This document shows positions 7,722-16,329 of a stretch of 64,000 bases of DNA, piece after piece (positions within the stretch are counted from its first letter, which is position 1; every line of letters starts with the position of its first letter). The position numbers were made by a program, and so were the translations under genes. Under the pieces are notes generated by a model, which was not told where the DNA came from, did not search any database, and worked only from the letters and a program-made list of their open reading frames with translations. Origin of the DNA: Nitrososphaerota archaeon (GTDB taxonomy: Archaea; Thermoproteota; Nitrososphaeria; Nitrososphaerales; Gagatemarchaeaceae); NCBI GenBank assembly GCA_029785615.1, contig JAFLZH010000005.1, positions 1 through 64,000 of the forward strand. Reading direction: 5' to 3'.

Positions 7722-8509
7722 GCGGTCTCGCCCTGGTTCTCGGCCTTCGGGGGCGCCTTCTCAGCAGCCGGCTGCGCCTTCTCAGCACTGGTCTCTTCTT
7801 TCTTCTCCTCCGCCTTAGGGTGAGCCCTTTCGTTCTTGAAGTTCTCCACGAAGGCAAGCGACGAGACGGCCGGGACGAACTTGAACACGTCGTTGGCGAT
7901 TCCTCTCTTGATTATCTGGAGCCCTTCGACCAGAAACAGGTCTTCCGGGATTGTCACAGTCAGGCTACCGCCGTTCACATCGAACGTCGCTTTGCTCCCT
8001 TCACCTGCCAGTCTCCTGTCGATCAGCGCCCTTATCTTGTCGCCGTCGGATTCGACCTTACTGAGGACCTCGAAGTCGTAGATTATGGACTTCCCCGCCA
8101 GCCTGTGGTTGAAGTCTACTTGTGCCCTTCCTGACCCGACGAACCTCACGATGCCGACTCTGTTGTCCACGTCCACACTGTCGCCCACGGCTAGCTCATG
8201 CTCCCTCTCTCCGAACTTCCGGAGCGGAATCATGCGGAGTTGGGTCGGGTCCCTGTTGCCGAACGCCTTCTCCGGGGAGAGTTCGATCTCCTTCTTGTCC
8301 CCGACCGAGAGCTTTGCCACCTCGGCGTCCAGGCCGGAGATGAGCCACCCCTCGCCGACCGCTACGAGCCTAGGCTCGTATCTCCTTGCCTCCTCGTATA
8401 TCTTGAGCCGCTTGGCCTCGGACTCCACCGTGGACTCGATGCCTTCGCCGGTGTCCTTCACCCGTGCGGTGTAGTTGGTGAATATCAGGCTGCCCTTGTC
8501 AAACGCCAT
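7718..8509 (-). CDS. FKBP-type peptidyl-prolyl isomerase, long archaeal form
   Basis: This 263-aa protein begins with an FKBP domain (residues about 6-160) interrupted by the insert-in-flap domain typical of SlyD-like archaeal FKBPs. EKAFGNRDP and VDFNHRLAGKSIIYDFEV are diagnostic. A C-terminal domain of about 65 residues follows, then a Lys/Glu/Ala-rich low-complexity tail of about 45 residues. It acts as a folding catalyst and holdase in the cytoplasm; no signal peptide is seen. A CTTTAAAC box near 8538 is about 28 nt upstream, so the message is nearly leaderless. It overlaps egsA tail-to-tail by 4 nt. Confidence 0.92.
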   Translation of the reverse strand: MAFDKGSLIFTNYTARVKDTGEGIESTVESEAKRLKIYEEARRYEPRLVAVGEGWLISGLDAEVAKLSVGDKKEIELSPEKAFGNRDPTQLRMIPLRKFGEREHELAVGDSVDVDNRVGIVRFVGSGRAQVDFNHRLAGKSIIYDFEVLSKVESDGDKIRALIDRRLAGEGSKATFDVNGGSLTVTIPEDLFLVEGLQIIKRGIANDVFKFVPAVSSLAFVENFKNERAHPKAEEKKEETSAEKAQPAAEKAPPKAENQGETA

Positions 8510-8546
8510 GGATTTTGACCAGCCTCAGGGTTGGGTTTAAAGAGTT

Positions 8547-9650
8547 TCAGTTCCCGAAGGCGGTGAGGGTCTCCCCTATGGCGCGGAGCGTGGTCTCCAC
8601 ATAGGCCTCGTTGATCTGCCCCATACATCCGACCCTGAACACCTTGCCTGCGAACGGGCCGAAGCCGCCTGCAATCACGACCCCCTTGTCCTGGGCTAAC
8701 TCCTTCCTGAACTTCGAGTCATCCACCCCCTGGGGATAGTACGACGCGACTACTGTCTTGGACCTTACTGACTTCTCCGCGACCGCCCCAAGGCCCAGTT
8801 TCGCCAGGCCGTCGTATATGCCGACAGACATACGGTTGTGCCTTTCGACCCTCTTCTCTAGGCCCTCTTCGAGAAGCTCCTCCAGCGCTTCGTCCAATGC
8901 GTAATAGAGCGGGAGGGCCGGTGTGAATGGAGTCTGCCCCTTGGCGCCATACTCGAGGTACCTGGGCAGGTCGAAGTACCTGGTCTTTGGCGGGGAGTCT
9001 TTCAGGTACTCTGCCACCCTCTCGCTCACCGACAGCAGGGCCAGCCCAGGGGGGGCTGCGACGCACTTTTGGCTCCCGGTGATGCACATGTCCACTCCCC
9101 AGCGATCGACCGGGATGGCATAGCCTCCAAGGCTGGAAATGGCGTCAATCACCACGAAGGCCCCGTGGTCCCTGGCGATCTTGGTCGCCTCCTCGACGTA
9201 GGGGACCGCCACTCCGGTGCTGGTCTCATTGTGCACCAGGAACAGTGCCTTGACTTTCTCCTGCTGTTCCATCGCCAGCTTCAGCTGGTCGATTGTCGGA
9301 ATCTTCCCGAAGTCGGAAGCGACCCGAACCACCTTGCCCCCGGCCAGTTCCACGGTCTCCGCAAGCCTCATGCTGAACTCGCCGAAGACGGGGACCACGG
9401 CGACGTCCCCTGGCCGTATGAGGTTCCAGACTGCTGCTTCGACCCCCCCTGTGCCCGACGAGGATAGGATTACCACTTCCCCCTGCGTCTGGAAGAAGCG
9501 CTTCGTCTTGTCGAGGACCCCTTTGTACAGATCCCTGAACTCATCACCCCTGTGATTGATGATCGGGTTGAGCATCGCCCGCATGACCCTCTCTGACACG
9601 TTGGTGGGTCCGGGAAGCATAATCAGTTTCTGTCTATCCATGTCTGCCAC
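8547..9650 (-). CDS. Class V aminotransferase (serine/alanine-glyoxylate type)
   Basis: This 367-aa PLP enzyme has the family opening MLPGPTNVSERV, SSSGTGGVEA (phosphate binding), VIDAISSLGGY and the PLP lysine in TGSQKCVAAPPG. Such enzymes transfer amino groups among alanine, serine, glyoxylate and pyruvate. The exact substrate cannot be fixed from sequence. Archaeal members often supply serine or glycine. A short SerA-like dehydrogenase lies elsewhere in the window (31.2 kb). Its start overlaps nadM by 17 nt, so the two are co-transcribed. Confidence 0.9.
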   Translation of the reverse strand: MADMDRQKLIMLPGPTNVSERVMRAMLNPIINHRGDEFRDLYKGVLDKTKRFFQTQGEVVILSSSGTGGVEAAVWNLIRPGDVAVVPVFGEFSMRLAETVELAGGKVVRVASDFGKIPTIDQLKLAMEQQEKVKALFLVHNETSTGVAVPYVEEATKIARDHGAFVVIDAISSLGGYAIPVDRWGVDMCITGSQKCVAAPPGLALLSVSERVAEYLKDSPPKTRYFDLPRYLEYGAKGQTPFTPALPLYYALDEALEELLEEGLEKRVERHNRMSVGIYDGLAKLGLGAVAEKSVRSKTVVASYYPQGVDDSKFRKELAQDKGVVIAGGFGPFAGKVFRVGCMGQINEAYVETTLRAIGETLTAFGN

Positions 9651-10170
9651 CCTTCAGGTCCTTACGGATAAGCGCTCTCACGCGTTCCACTCCGCCGAAC
9701 TTCTCCACTAAACTGGCCACCTGGACAGGCACCAGCGCTTTCCAGTCCTTGCGTTCAAGGATTCTGTCCCTCACATTGGTGGCCGAGTAGCTCTCTCTGT
9801 CGAGGTACGGCACTGCCTTCACTTGGATGCCTTCTTCTCTGAAGAGCAGGTATGTCAGCGTGTCGTTCGTGAATACCATGTCGAACTTCGGGACCATGGA
9901 TCCCACCGTGGACACCCATAGCGAGTGCGAGTCGGCGTCGGCGATGGGGATCGCCATCCACCTCGCAGGGTCCACTCCGTTTCCGTCCAGAGCGGCCTTG
10001 ATCATCGCAATTCTCTCGCCCGCTGTGAAGGGGTTGCCCCTTTCATGGCTCTTCTGCGCTGAGCCCACCACCACGTAGAGGTAATCCACTTCGCGCAGGG
10101 CGTACTTCACAGCTTCAAGATGACCAAGATGGAACGGCTGGAACCGGCCGACCAGGAGACCGACCCGCAT
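9634..10170 (-). CDS. nadM: Nicotinamide-nucleotide adenylyltransferase
   Basis: It joins NMN and ATP to make NAD. The 178-aa protein has the nucleotidyltransferase motif GRFQPFHLGH at residues 8-17, the FTAGERIAMI helix, and YSATNVRDRI as the C-terminal ISSTxxR-type motif. The length matches archaeal NadM. A CTTAAATAG box near 10200-10208 faces this gene about 33 nt upstream. It is the first gene of a two-gene unit with the aminotransferase. Confidence 0.95.
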   Translation of the reverse strand: MRVGLLVGRFQPFHLGHLEAVKYALREVDYLYVVVGSAQKSHERGNPFTAGERIAMIKAALDGNGVDPARWMAIPIADADSHSLWVSTVGSMVPKFDMVFTNDTLTYLLFREEGIQVKAVPYLDRESYSATNVRDRILERKDWKALVPVQVASLVEKFGGVERVRALIRKDLKGGRHG

Positions 10171-10255
10171 CCGATTTCGTTCGGCCCGCCTCGTCTGGTC
10201 TATTTAAGAAGACTAGCGTCACAGCTTAACAGGCTCCTGCCTGAAGCGGCGCGCC

Positions 10256-11293
10256 ATGGACTTCGTCGAGGTGGACGGCTCACAGGGCGAAGGAGGAGGA
10301 CAGATTCTCCGCTCGGCGGTGGCGTTTTCTGCGATCAGACGGGTTCCCGTCCGCGTGGTCAAAATCAGGGCTGGGAGGGAGGTCCCAGGGCTCAAGAGGC
10401 AGCACCTGTCTGCGCTCAGGGTCCTCGCTGAGGTTTTCGGCGGGGAGCTGGGCGGGGCGACCGAAGGCTCCCAAGAGGTGACGTTCGCCCCTGGGGTCCC
10501 GAGGCGCGACACCGTGTCGGCCGACATGGGGACGGCTGCCAGCATAACCTTGGTCCTCCAGGCCGTAGTCCCTGCGGTTGCCCTGAGCGGGTCTCGCCTG
10601 AGGCTGCAACTGGTGGGAGGGACAGACGTCCCCTGGAGCCCGACCTTTGACTACTTCGGCGAAGTCGCGAAAGTGGGGTACAGGGCGCTCGGCCTTGAGT
10701 TTGAAGCCAACGCGTCCCGGCGCGGCTACTACCCAAGGGGCGGTGGAATCGTCACGGCGTCCATCGAGCCTTGCGGGGGTGTCTCCGCCTTGGACCTGAC
10801 TTCCAGGGCTACGATGAAGTCTGTCAGGGTCATGAGCCGCTGCGGCAGCCTTCCGAAGGCAGTCGCCCAGCGCCAGGCGGACTCGGCGGTCGAAACCCTG
10901 CGAAGGGCGGGCATAGATGCGCAGTCTGAGGTGAGCACGGCTGAGTCTGATTCACCCGGCACCTCTGTGCTGGTCGCGCACGTCGACGGTGGCGTGTTTC
11001 TCGGCTCGGACGCCGTCGGAGCAAAGGGAAAGCCGGCCGAGGAGGTGGGGAGGGAAGCCGCTGAGAGGTTCCTGGCAGCCAAACAATCGGGCGGGTGCAT
11101 GGATGCGAACTTGGCGGATATGTTGCTCCCCCTCCTCTCGCTGGCGAAGCGCGAGTCGCGGGTGAAGATACCCGCAATGACCTCGCACCTCGAGTCGGGC
11201 CTCAGGTTAGCGAGGCTTTTCACCGGGTGCCGCTGGACGGCGGTGCCTTCGGGGGATGGAGTCCTCGCCACTGTGACTCCCGTCGAGGGTTGA
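10256..11293 (+). CDS. rtcA: RNA 3'-terminal phosphate cyclase
   Basis: RtcA makes 2',3'-cyclic phosphate ends from RNA 3'-phosphates through an adenylylated histidine. The 345-aa protein opens with DGSQGEGGGQILRSA and carries the insert-domain region around 180-280. The nucleophile histidine is most likely that in TSHLESGLRLARLF (about residue 316), by alignment to E. coli His309. No rtcB or rtcR neighbour is visible. It lies about 50 bp downstream of an AT-rich element shared with divergent nadM. Confidence 0.93.
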   Translation: MDFVEVDGSQGEGGGQILRSAVAFSAIRRVPVRVVKIRAGREVPGLKRQHLSALRVLAEVFGGELGGATEGSQEVTFAPGVPRRDTVSADMGTAASITLVLQAVVPAVALSGSRLRLQLVGGTDVPWSPTFDYFGEVAKVGYRALGLEFEANASRRGYYPRGGGIVTASIEPCGGVSALDLTSRATMKSVRVMSRCGSLPKAVAQRQADSAVETLRRAGIDAQSEVSTAESDSPGTSVLVAHVDGGVFLGSDAVGAKGKPAEEVGREAAERFLAAKQSGGCMDANLADMLLPLLSLAKRESRVKIPAMTSHLESGLRLARLFTGCRWTAVPSGDGVLATVTPVEG

Positions 11294-11353
11294 CGTCGCG
11301 CCGAAAGGCACAATGTCTAAAAGGACGGGCACAGGCGCCCCGCCAGATTTCCG

Positions 11354-11953
11354 ATGTCCTACGAGCAGTTCATGCCAGGGGCGACAGCCGTCGGCATCGC
11401 CTACAAGGACGGAGTCATCATGGGCGCGGAGCGGCGGATAACCCTCGGGAACTTCGTGAGAAGCAAATCTGGCAAGAAAGTCTTCAAGGTCACCGACAGC
11501 GTCGGCGCGGTCTGCGCCGGAATGGTGGCTGACATGCAAAACTTGGTGAAGGAGGTCTCTGTTTACTCTAAGCTGAAGGAGCTCGAATCAAGGAGGTCCA
11601 TGAGGCCCAACTCTGTCGCGAAGCTCATGTCGACCCTCATGTTCCAGAACAGGTACGCCCCTCTGCTGACGCAGGTCATTCTGGGAGGCATCGGTGACAA
11701 GCCAGTGGTCTTTGTCCTAGACCCGTTGGGCAGCGTGATTTCAGACCAGTACGCCACCGTCGGGACAGGCGAGGAGACTGCCATCGGGGTGATTGAAGCG
11801 GGGTACGACCCCAACATGACCCAGAAAGAGGCGCGCGACCTCGCTGTTTTGGCTATTAAGGCGGCAGTGGCCAGGGACGCCATGAGCGGCAATGGGATTG
11901 ACATCCTGACAGTCGACAAGACTGGCATCAAGGAAGAAGGCATAGACCTGTAG
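11354..11953 (+). CDS. Proteasome beta subunit paralogue, Thr1 replaced
   Basis: This 199-aa protein has the full beta-type proteasome fold and retains the residues equivalent to Glu17 (AERR) and Lys33 (RSKSGKK). The position of the nucleophile Thr1, read as G-TTTVG in psmB at 4.6 kb, is G-ATAVG here. The expected Ser129 loop also differs (GTGEETAIG instead of GSGSP-YG). It should assemble into the core particle but not cleave peptides. Only about 8 residues precede the processing site, so there is no real propeptide. It probably heads a unit with the MBL gene 12 nt downstream. Confidence 0.9.
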   Translation: MSYEQFMPGATAVGIAYKDGVIMGAERRITLGNFVRSKSGKKVFKVTDSVGAVCAGMVADMQNLVKEVSVYSKLKELESRRSMRPNSVAKLMSTLMFQNRYAPLLTQVILGGIGDKPVVFVLDPLGSVISDQYATVGTGEETAIGVIEAGYDPNMTQKEARDLAVLAIKAAVARDAMSGNGIDILTVDKTGIKEEGIDL

Positions 11954-11965
11954 GGGCGGTTCTCT

Positions 11966-12619
11966 TTGTGGACATACGAAGGCGTCAGGGTTCATTGGCT
12001 AGGGCATGACGGCTTTGTCCTGTCGGGGTCGAAGACCGTGATACTCGACCCCTTCAAGGCGAAGGGCGACTACAGGGCCGACGTGCTCCTGATCACCCAC
12101 GAGCACTTCGACCATCTGAGCGATGAAGACATCAGAAAGTTCGTCACTGCGGCCGCTACCATTGTCGCCCCCAAGATGTGCGAGGAACCCCTGAAGGCGT
12201 ACAAGCAAGAGAAACTATTCGTGAACCCAGGATCGACTGTCGTAGCAAAGGGCGTGAAGATAGAAGCCATCCCGGCGTACAACCTCAACAAGTTCAGGGA
12301 ACCAGGGAAGGTGTTCCATCCTAAGGAGGACGGCCGTGTGGGGTACATTGTCACAATCGATGGGGTGAGGTTCTACCACGCAGGAGACAGTGACGCCACC
12401 CCAGAGTTGAAGTCGGTGGACGTCGACGTAGCGTTCCTACCTGTCTCTGGCACCTATGTCATGACCGCAGAAGAGGCGGCCGGGGCCGCGAAGGGAATGA
12501 AGGCGAAGGTCGTCGTCCCGATGCACTTCCAGTCTATCGTGGGGACAAAGGCAGATGCCGAGAGATTCAAGCAACTAGTCGGGGCCTCGAAGGCCGTAGA
12601 AATACTCGAACAGGAATAG
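11966..12619 (+). CDS. MBL-fold metal-dependent hydrolase (UlaG-like)
   Basis: This 217-aa metallo-beta-lactamase-fold protein has zinc ligands in THEHFDHLS (about residues 44-52), GDSDATPE and VPMHFQS near the C terminus. The compact layout matches the COG2220/UlaG-like group, whose archaeal substrates are largely unknown. The start is TTG, 12 nt after the psmB-paralogue stop, pointing to co-transcription. No signal peptide is seen. Confidence 0.88.
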   Translation: MWTYEGVRVHWLGHDGFVLSGSKTVILDPFKAKGDYRADVLLITHEHFDHLSDEDIRKFVTAAATIVAPKMCEEPLKAYKQEKLFVNPGSTVVAKGVKIEAIPAYNLNKFREPGKVFHPKEDGRVGYIVTIDGVRFYHAGDSDATPELKSVDVDVAFLPVSGTYVMTAEEAAGAAKGMKAKVVVPMHFQSIVGTKADAERFKQLVGASKAVEILEQE

Positions 12620-12620
12620 G

Positions 12621-12767
12621 TTACTCAGGGACGCTATCTGAGTGGATTTTCCCATTCTCTAGCTTCACGAAGAGGTACCTGTTGTCTGCGAAGACGAGGG
12701 TCAATTCGTTCTCCTTCTCCTCCACGGTCAGCAGGGCCTTCCCTACGATGCCGTCGAACTTTGCCAT
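12621..12767 (-). CDS. Small 48-aa protein, unrecognised
   Basis: This ORF is below the length cut of the supplied track. It runs from ATG at 12767 to TAA at 12621 and encodes MAKFDGIVGKALLTVEEKEN... ending HSDSVPE. The pattern of alternating hydrophobic residues (ELTLVFADNRYLFVKLENGKI) suggests a small beta-rich protein. It starts 49 nt after the RHH gene stop on the same strand, and its stop abuts the convergent MBL gene after 1 nt, which leaves no other use for this gap. No family is recognised. Confidence 0.55.
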   Translation of the reverse strand: MAKFDGIVGKALLTVEEKENELTLVFADNRYLFVKLENGKIHSDSVPE

Positions 12768-12816
12768 TGATGGGTCGGGAGGCTCAGCGGGTTCGTATTT
12801 CTGTCTTGCCGGTTCG

Positions 12817-12993
12817 TCACTCCGAGTACTTGGCCAGATCTTCCGCCCCCTGAGGGGGCTTCCCCACCGAGGTGCCAGTCGACTGCCTGATCATCTCTCG
12901 TATCACCTGGTCGACGCTTGCGCTCCTCCTCTTAGCCTTCAGCTGCATCAGCGCCCGGTGGGTGTCGTCATGGACCTTGACGCTCCTGCCCAT
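12817..12993 (-). CDS. Ribbon-helix-helix DNA-binding protein
   Basis: From the proposed ATG this is a 58-aa protein with a CopG/MetJ-like RHH core: a strand (RSVKVHDDTHRAL) then helices (ASVDQVIREMIRQ). Such proteins dimerise on short operators as local repressors or antitoxins. No toxin partner is recognised, although the 48-aa ORF follows on the same strand. A CATTAATAG box near 13018-13026 puts transcription start at about 12996, favouring the third ATG (12993) over the ORF-track start at 13011. That promoter overlaps the 3' end of the upstream methyltransferase gene. Confidence 0.75.
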   Translation of the reverse strand: MGRSVKVHDDTHRALMQLKAKRRSASVDQVIREMIRQSTGTSVGKPPQGAEDLAKYSE

Positions 12994-13019
12994 CTGACTC
13001 ATCGCCAGCATTGGCGCTA

Positions 13020-13817
13020 TTAATGTTGGGACGGATCCTCTCCTTGCTTCTCGGCAACGAGGTAGAAGCGCGAGGCGGTGACATCGAAGGATCCCACAGT
13101 CCGTATCTTCGAGTCAGCCTCCCTCAGGGGCCTCTCAAGTTTGGCGAGACTGGCCGCGTCGAACTCCAGAGGACCTACGGCCTTCAGATAATACGCCAGA
13201 GCTCCGATGTCAAGGAAGCTGGAGCGGACCTTCTCTTCGCCGCTCTCGGTCACACGCAGTCCAGCACCCCTGACCTGCCTCACGGCCTCGGCGAGGTCCC
13301 AACGCCCCCTCTCGTCTTCACGTTCGCCCAGAAGCAGGGCCAGCTCCTCGTCGTTGCCAGGACCAACCTGTTGCGTGACGAACGCCCCGCCTGGGCGGAG
13401 CACTCTCGCCGTCTCCTTGGCCACGAAGGCTTCGTGCCGACTGCTGACCAGGTCGATTGTCGCGTCTCTGAAGGGGAGCACCCCCCGCTGCATCCCTGTG
13501 GCAGCGTTATCGTCGCTAAAGGAGAAAACGACGTCCACGCCTCGGCGGTTCAGCCTCCTGAGCGCCACCTGAAGATTGGGCCGATACCCTTCGGTCGCCA
13601 CCGTTCGACGAGGTAGCGAAGCCATTGAGGACAAGAGCTCGCCGCCCCCTGTCCCAAGGTCAAGGTACGTTCCTGCCCCTGCCAGCCTCAACCCCAGCAG
13701 CCGCTCGTAGTTCCACGATGTCCTCCCTTCGACGTATCTTCCGTTGAGGAACTCGAAGTCCCACCCCTGGAACTGGCGGGTCCAGGCTTCAGCAACCAGC
13801 CGCTCGAATGTGTCCAA
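13020..13817 (-). CDS. Class I SAM-dependent methyltransferase
   Basis: This 265-aa protein has motif I as YLDLGTGGGELLSSM (about 50-64), an acidic post-I strand (VATEG), and a VLRPGGAFVTQQVG segment typical of the class I fold. The LPFRDATIDLVSSRHEAF region fits motif IV. The substrate cannot be assigned; small-molecule or RNA methylation are both possible. Its 3' end carries the RHH promoter, and it is divergent from the CoA-transferase gene. Confidence 0.82.
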   Translation of the reverse strand: MDTFERLVAEAWTRQFQGWDFEFLNGRYVEGRTSWNYERLLGLRLAGAGTYLDLGTGGGELLSSMASLPRRTVATEGYRPNLQVALRRLNRRGVDVVFSFSDDNAATGMQRGVLPFRDATIDLVSSRHEAFVAKETARVLRPGGAFVTQQVGPGNDEELALLLGEREDERGRWDLAEAVRQVRGAGLRVTESGEEKVRSSFLDIGALAYYLKAVGPLEFDAASLAKLERPLREADSKIRTVGSFDVTASRFYLVAEKQGEDPSQH

Positions 13818-13983
13818 AAGCGCTCGGTCCTCGATTGTTTTTGACTCAGTATCGTCGCGAGATCATCATCTGTCCGGGAGCTTACTCCGGACTATGACTG
13901 GGACGGCGTTCACCTCATCGTCGGGAGTGTCAAGACAGGGCAGGAATTTAGCCTTTATTTGCGCAGCCCGGGCCGGGAGAACG

Positions 13984-15126
13984 TTGGGCTTCCTGGATGG
14001 CGTGAGGGTGGTCGACGCCACGCGGCTCCTCCCCGGAGGGTTCTGCACCATGATACTCTCTGACATGGGGGCAGAAGTGATCAAGGTGGAGCAGCCCGGC
14101 TTGGGGGACTACATGCGGGTCACCCCTCCTACCAAAGGCGGCAGGAGCCCCGTACACGCGACTGTCAACAGGAACAAGAAGAGCATCGGTATAGACCTGA
14201 AGTCTGCCGAAGGGAAAGCCGCGATGCAGCGTCTTCTCCGCACCGCCGACGTGTTCGTGGAGGGTTTTCGGCCTGGTGCCATGTCCAGGCTCGGGCTATC
14301 CTTCGCCCAGGTGAAGAAAGTGAACCCGAAGATTGTCTACTGCTCGATATCGGCCTACGGCCAAGAGAGCACGCTCAGCTCTATGCCTGGGCATGACATC
14401 AACTTCCAGTCTGTGACTGGGACGCTCGCATACTCCGCCAAGTCCGAGGTCCCGTTCCTCCAGCTGGGTGACATTGCCTCTGGGATGTACGCGGCCCTGG
14501 GGATCCTGGGGGCGCTCTCCGGTCGCAGGAGGCCTGTCTTCATAGACGTTCCAATAGTCGGCTCCCTGATGTCCTGGATGGTCCTCCCCGCTTCCGCCTA
14601 CCTGGCGACAGGCAAGGCCCCCAAGGAGGGGGACAGCCTCATCTTCGGCTCAACGCCCTACTACAACGTGTATCGGACCTCCGACGGCAAGTACGTCGCT
14701 GTCGCTGCCATCGAACCTGTCTTCTGGCGGAACCTGGTGGGTGCGCTCGGCCTCCCTGAGCTCGAGCCGCTGCGATTCGGGACTGTCGAGGAGAGGGCGC
14801 GCGTCACCTCAGAGTTGGAGCGCACCTTCGTGACGAGGACGAGGGACGAGTGGGCGAAGGCGCTCATGGACAAGGACACCTGTGCGACGCCTGTCCTGAC
14901 CGTAGAGGAGGCGCTTGCCAGCGACTGGGCCAAACGCCTCGGGATGCTGGTGGGAATCGGGCGCGAAGAGGTTCTCAACAGTCCGATCAGGACAATCCCA
15001 GCCATGAGGAAAAGGCCTTACACCGCAGCCCCCCGCCTGGGAAAAGACACAGCTTCCGTCATGAAAGCCCTAGGCTACTCCCGTGCAGACACGCAGAGAC
15101 TGAAGTCGAAGGGCGTAATCCAGTAG
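13984..15126 (+). CDS. Class III CoA-transferase (CaiB/BaiF family)
   Basis: It moves CoA between carboxylic acids or epimerises 2-methylacyl-CoA. The family hallmarks are LDGVRVVDATRLLPGG at the N terminus, MGAEVIKVEQPGLGD, NRNKKSIGIDLKS, FVEGFRPGAM and the catalytic-Asp region QLGDIASGMYAA. The track ORF starts at 13744, but its first 80 residues look non-coding. A CCTTTATTT box near 13957 is 27 nt before TTG 13984, where the conserved sequence begins, giving 380 aa, normal for the family. It heads the acyl-CoA metabolism block. The substrate is unknown. Confidence 0.88.
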   Translation: MGFLDGVRVVDATRLLPGGFCTMILSDMGAEVIKVEQPGLGDYMRVTPPTKGGRSPVHATVNRNKKSIGIDLKSAEGKAAMQRLLRTADVFVEGFRPGAMSRLGLSFAQVKKVNPKIVYCSISAYGQESTLSSMPGHDINFQSVTGTLAYSAKSEVPFLQLGDIASGMYAALGILGALSGRRRPVFIDVPIVGSLMSWMVLPASAYLATGKAPKEGDSLIFGSTPYYNVYRTSDGKYVAVAAIEPVFWRNLVGALGLPELEPLRFGTVEERARVTSELERTFVTRTRDEWAKALMDKDTCATPVLTVEEALASDWAKRLGMLVGIGREEVLNSPIRTIPAMRKRPYTAAPRLGKDTASVMKALGYSRADTQRLKSKGVIQ

Positions 15127-15129
15127 TGT

Positions 15130-16323
15130 CTATGCCCTCTGCATCAGCACGGCGAACCCCTGCCCGCCTCCCACGCAGAGTGTGGCCATGCCGTACTCCT
15201 TCCCGCCCCGGTGGAGTTCCCTCGCGAGCGTACCAACGAGCCTAGCCCCAGACGCGCCGAGCGGGTGTCCGATGGCTATCGCCCCTCCGTGGACGTTGAC
15301 CTTCGTCGGGTCGAGCCGCAGCTCCCGGATTGCATAGAGCACCACGACGGCGAACGCCTCGTTGATCTCCCACACGTCCACCTGATCTGCGCTGAGCCCA
15401 GCCTTCGCAAGCGCCTTCTGGGACGCAGGCACGGGGCCCTTCCCCATGACGCTCGGCTCGACCCCGGCCCAGCCCATGGACACGATCTTGGCCAGAGGTC
15501 GGACTCCGTACTCCTCGAGCTTCTCCTTCGATGCGAGGGCCAACATGGACGCCCCAGCATTAAGAGGAGAAGAGTTCCCGGCCGTGATGAGTCCACCTGA
15601 CTTGAATGATGGCTGGAGGGCAGCCATTTGCTCCAGGGTAGTGCTCCTCCTTATGCTCTGGTCTGCCTCGATGACCCGCTCTTCCCCTTCGAACTCTACC
15701 TTCATCGGCAGCAGCTCGCCCCCGAACCATCCCTCGTCCACTGCCCTCGCCGCCTTCACATGCGAATCCACGGAGAACCTGTCCATCTCCTCCCTGGTGA
15801 ACCCCTCCATCTCGGCGAGCTTCTCAGCAGTGAGCCCCATCGAGTAGCCTGTGTTCATCTGATACTTCATGTACTCCGGCCTCGTGAGAAGCCGCGTGTT
15901 CGGCGCCAGAGCGGGGTTGTTCGACATCGGGACGTGAGTGAGGTGCTCCATCCCTCCGGCGAGGACGACCTCAGAGTTCCCGGTCATGATTTCCATGGCC
16001 CCTTCCGCCGCAGCGTTCATTGACGACGCGCACGCCCTATCCATACCCATGGCCGGGACCGACACCGGGAGGCCGGCGAGGAGGACCGGGTGCCTCCCGC
16101 CGTAGAGCCAGTTCTCCCCCGTCTGGAAGGCGCAACCTGTGACCACGTCTCCGACCTCTTCAGGCTTGAAGGTCGTCCTCTCTAGGACCCTGCGTATGAG
16201 GAGACTCAGGGCCTGATCCATCCTGACCGAGTTATACACGTCCTTCTCAGGCTGAGAAGGTCTCGACCTAGAGAAAGGGACTCTCAGGTAGTCCGCTACA
16301 TACGCATCTTTGAGCTCTACCAC
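15130..16323 (-). CDS. Thiolase (acetyl-CoA C-acyltransferase)
   Basis: This 397-aa thiolase II family enzyme catalyses Claisen condensation or thiolytic cleavage of 3-oxoacyl-CoA. The acylation Cys is in MDRACASSMNAA (about residue 91). The second motif NEAFAVV, the catalytic His in GGAIAIGHPLGASGAR and the C-terminal Cys in CVGGGQG are all intact. It lies 6 nt downstream of the HAD-ECH gene on the same strand, so the two form a beta-oxidation pair. Its stop is 3 bp from the convergent CoA-transferase stop. Confidence 0.93.
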   Translation of the reverse strand: MVELKDAYVADYLRVPFSRSRPSQPEKDVYNSVRMDQALSLLIRRVLERTTFKPEEVGDVVTGCAFQTGENWLYGGRHPVLLAGLPVSVPAMGMDRACASSMNAAAEGAMEIMTGNSEVVLAGGMEHLTHVPMSNNPALAPNTRLLTRPEYMKYQMNTGYSMGLTAEKLAEMEGFTREEMDRFSVDSHVKAARAVDEGWFGGELLPMKVEFEGEERVIEADQSIRRSTTLEQMAALQPSFKSGGLITAGNSSPLNAGASMLALASKEKLEEYGVRPLAKIVSMGWAGVEPSVMGKGPVPASQKALAKAGLSADQVDVWEINEAFAVVVLYAIRELRLDPTKVNVHGGAIAIGHPLGASGARLVGTLARELHRGGKEYGMATLCVGGGQGFAVLMQRA

Positions 16324-16329
16324 GCGACC

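Noticed and set aside
13744-13983. N-terminal 80 residues of the CoA-transferase ORF
   Set aside because: They are Ser/Arg-rich, overlap the divergent methyltransferase start, and lie upstream of a TATA box placed exactly for TTG 13984.
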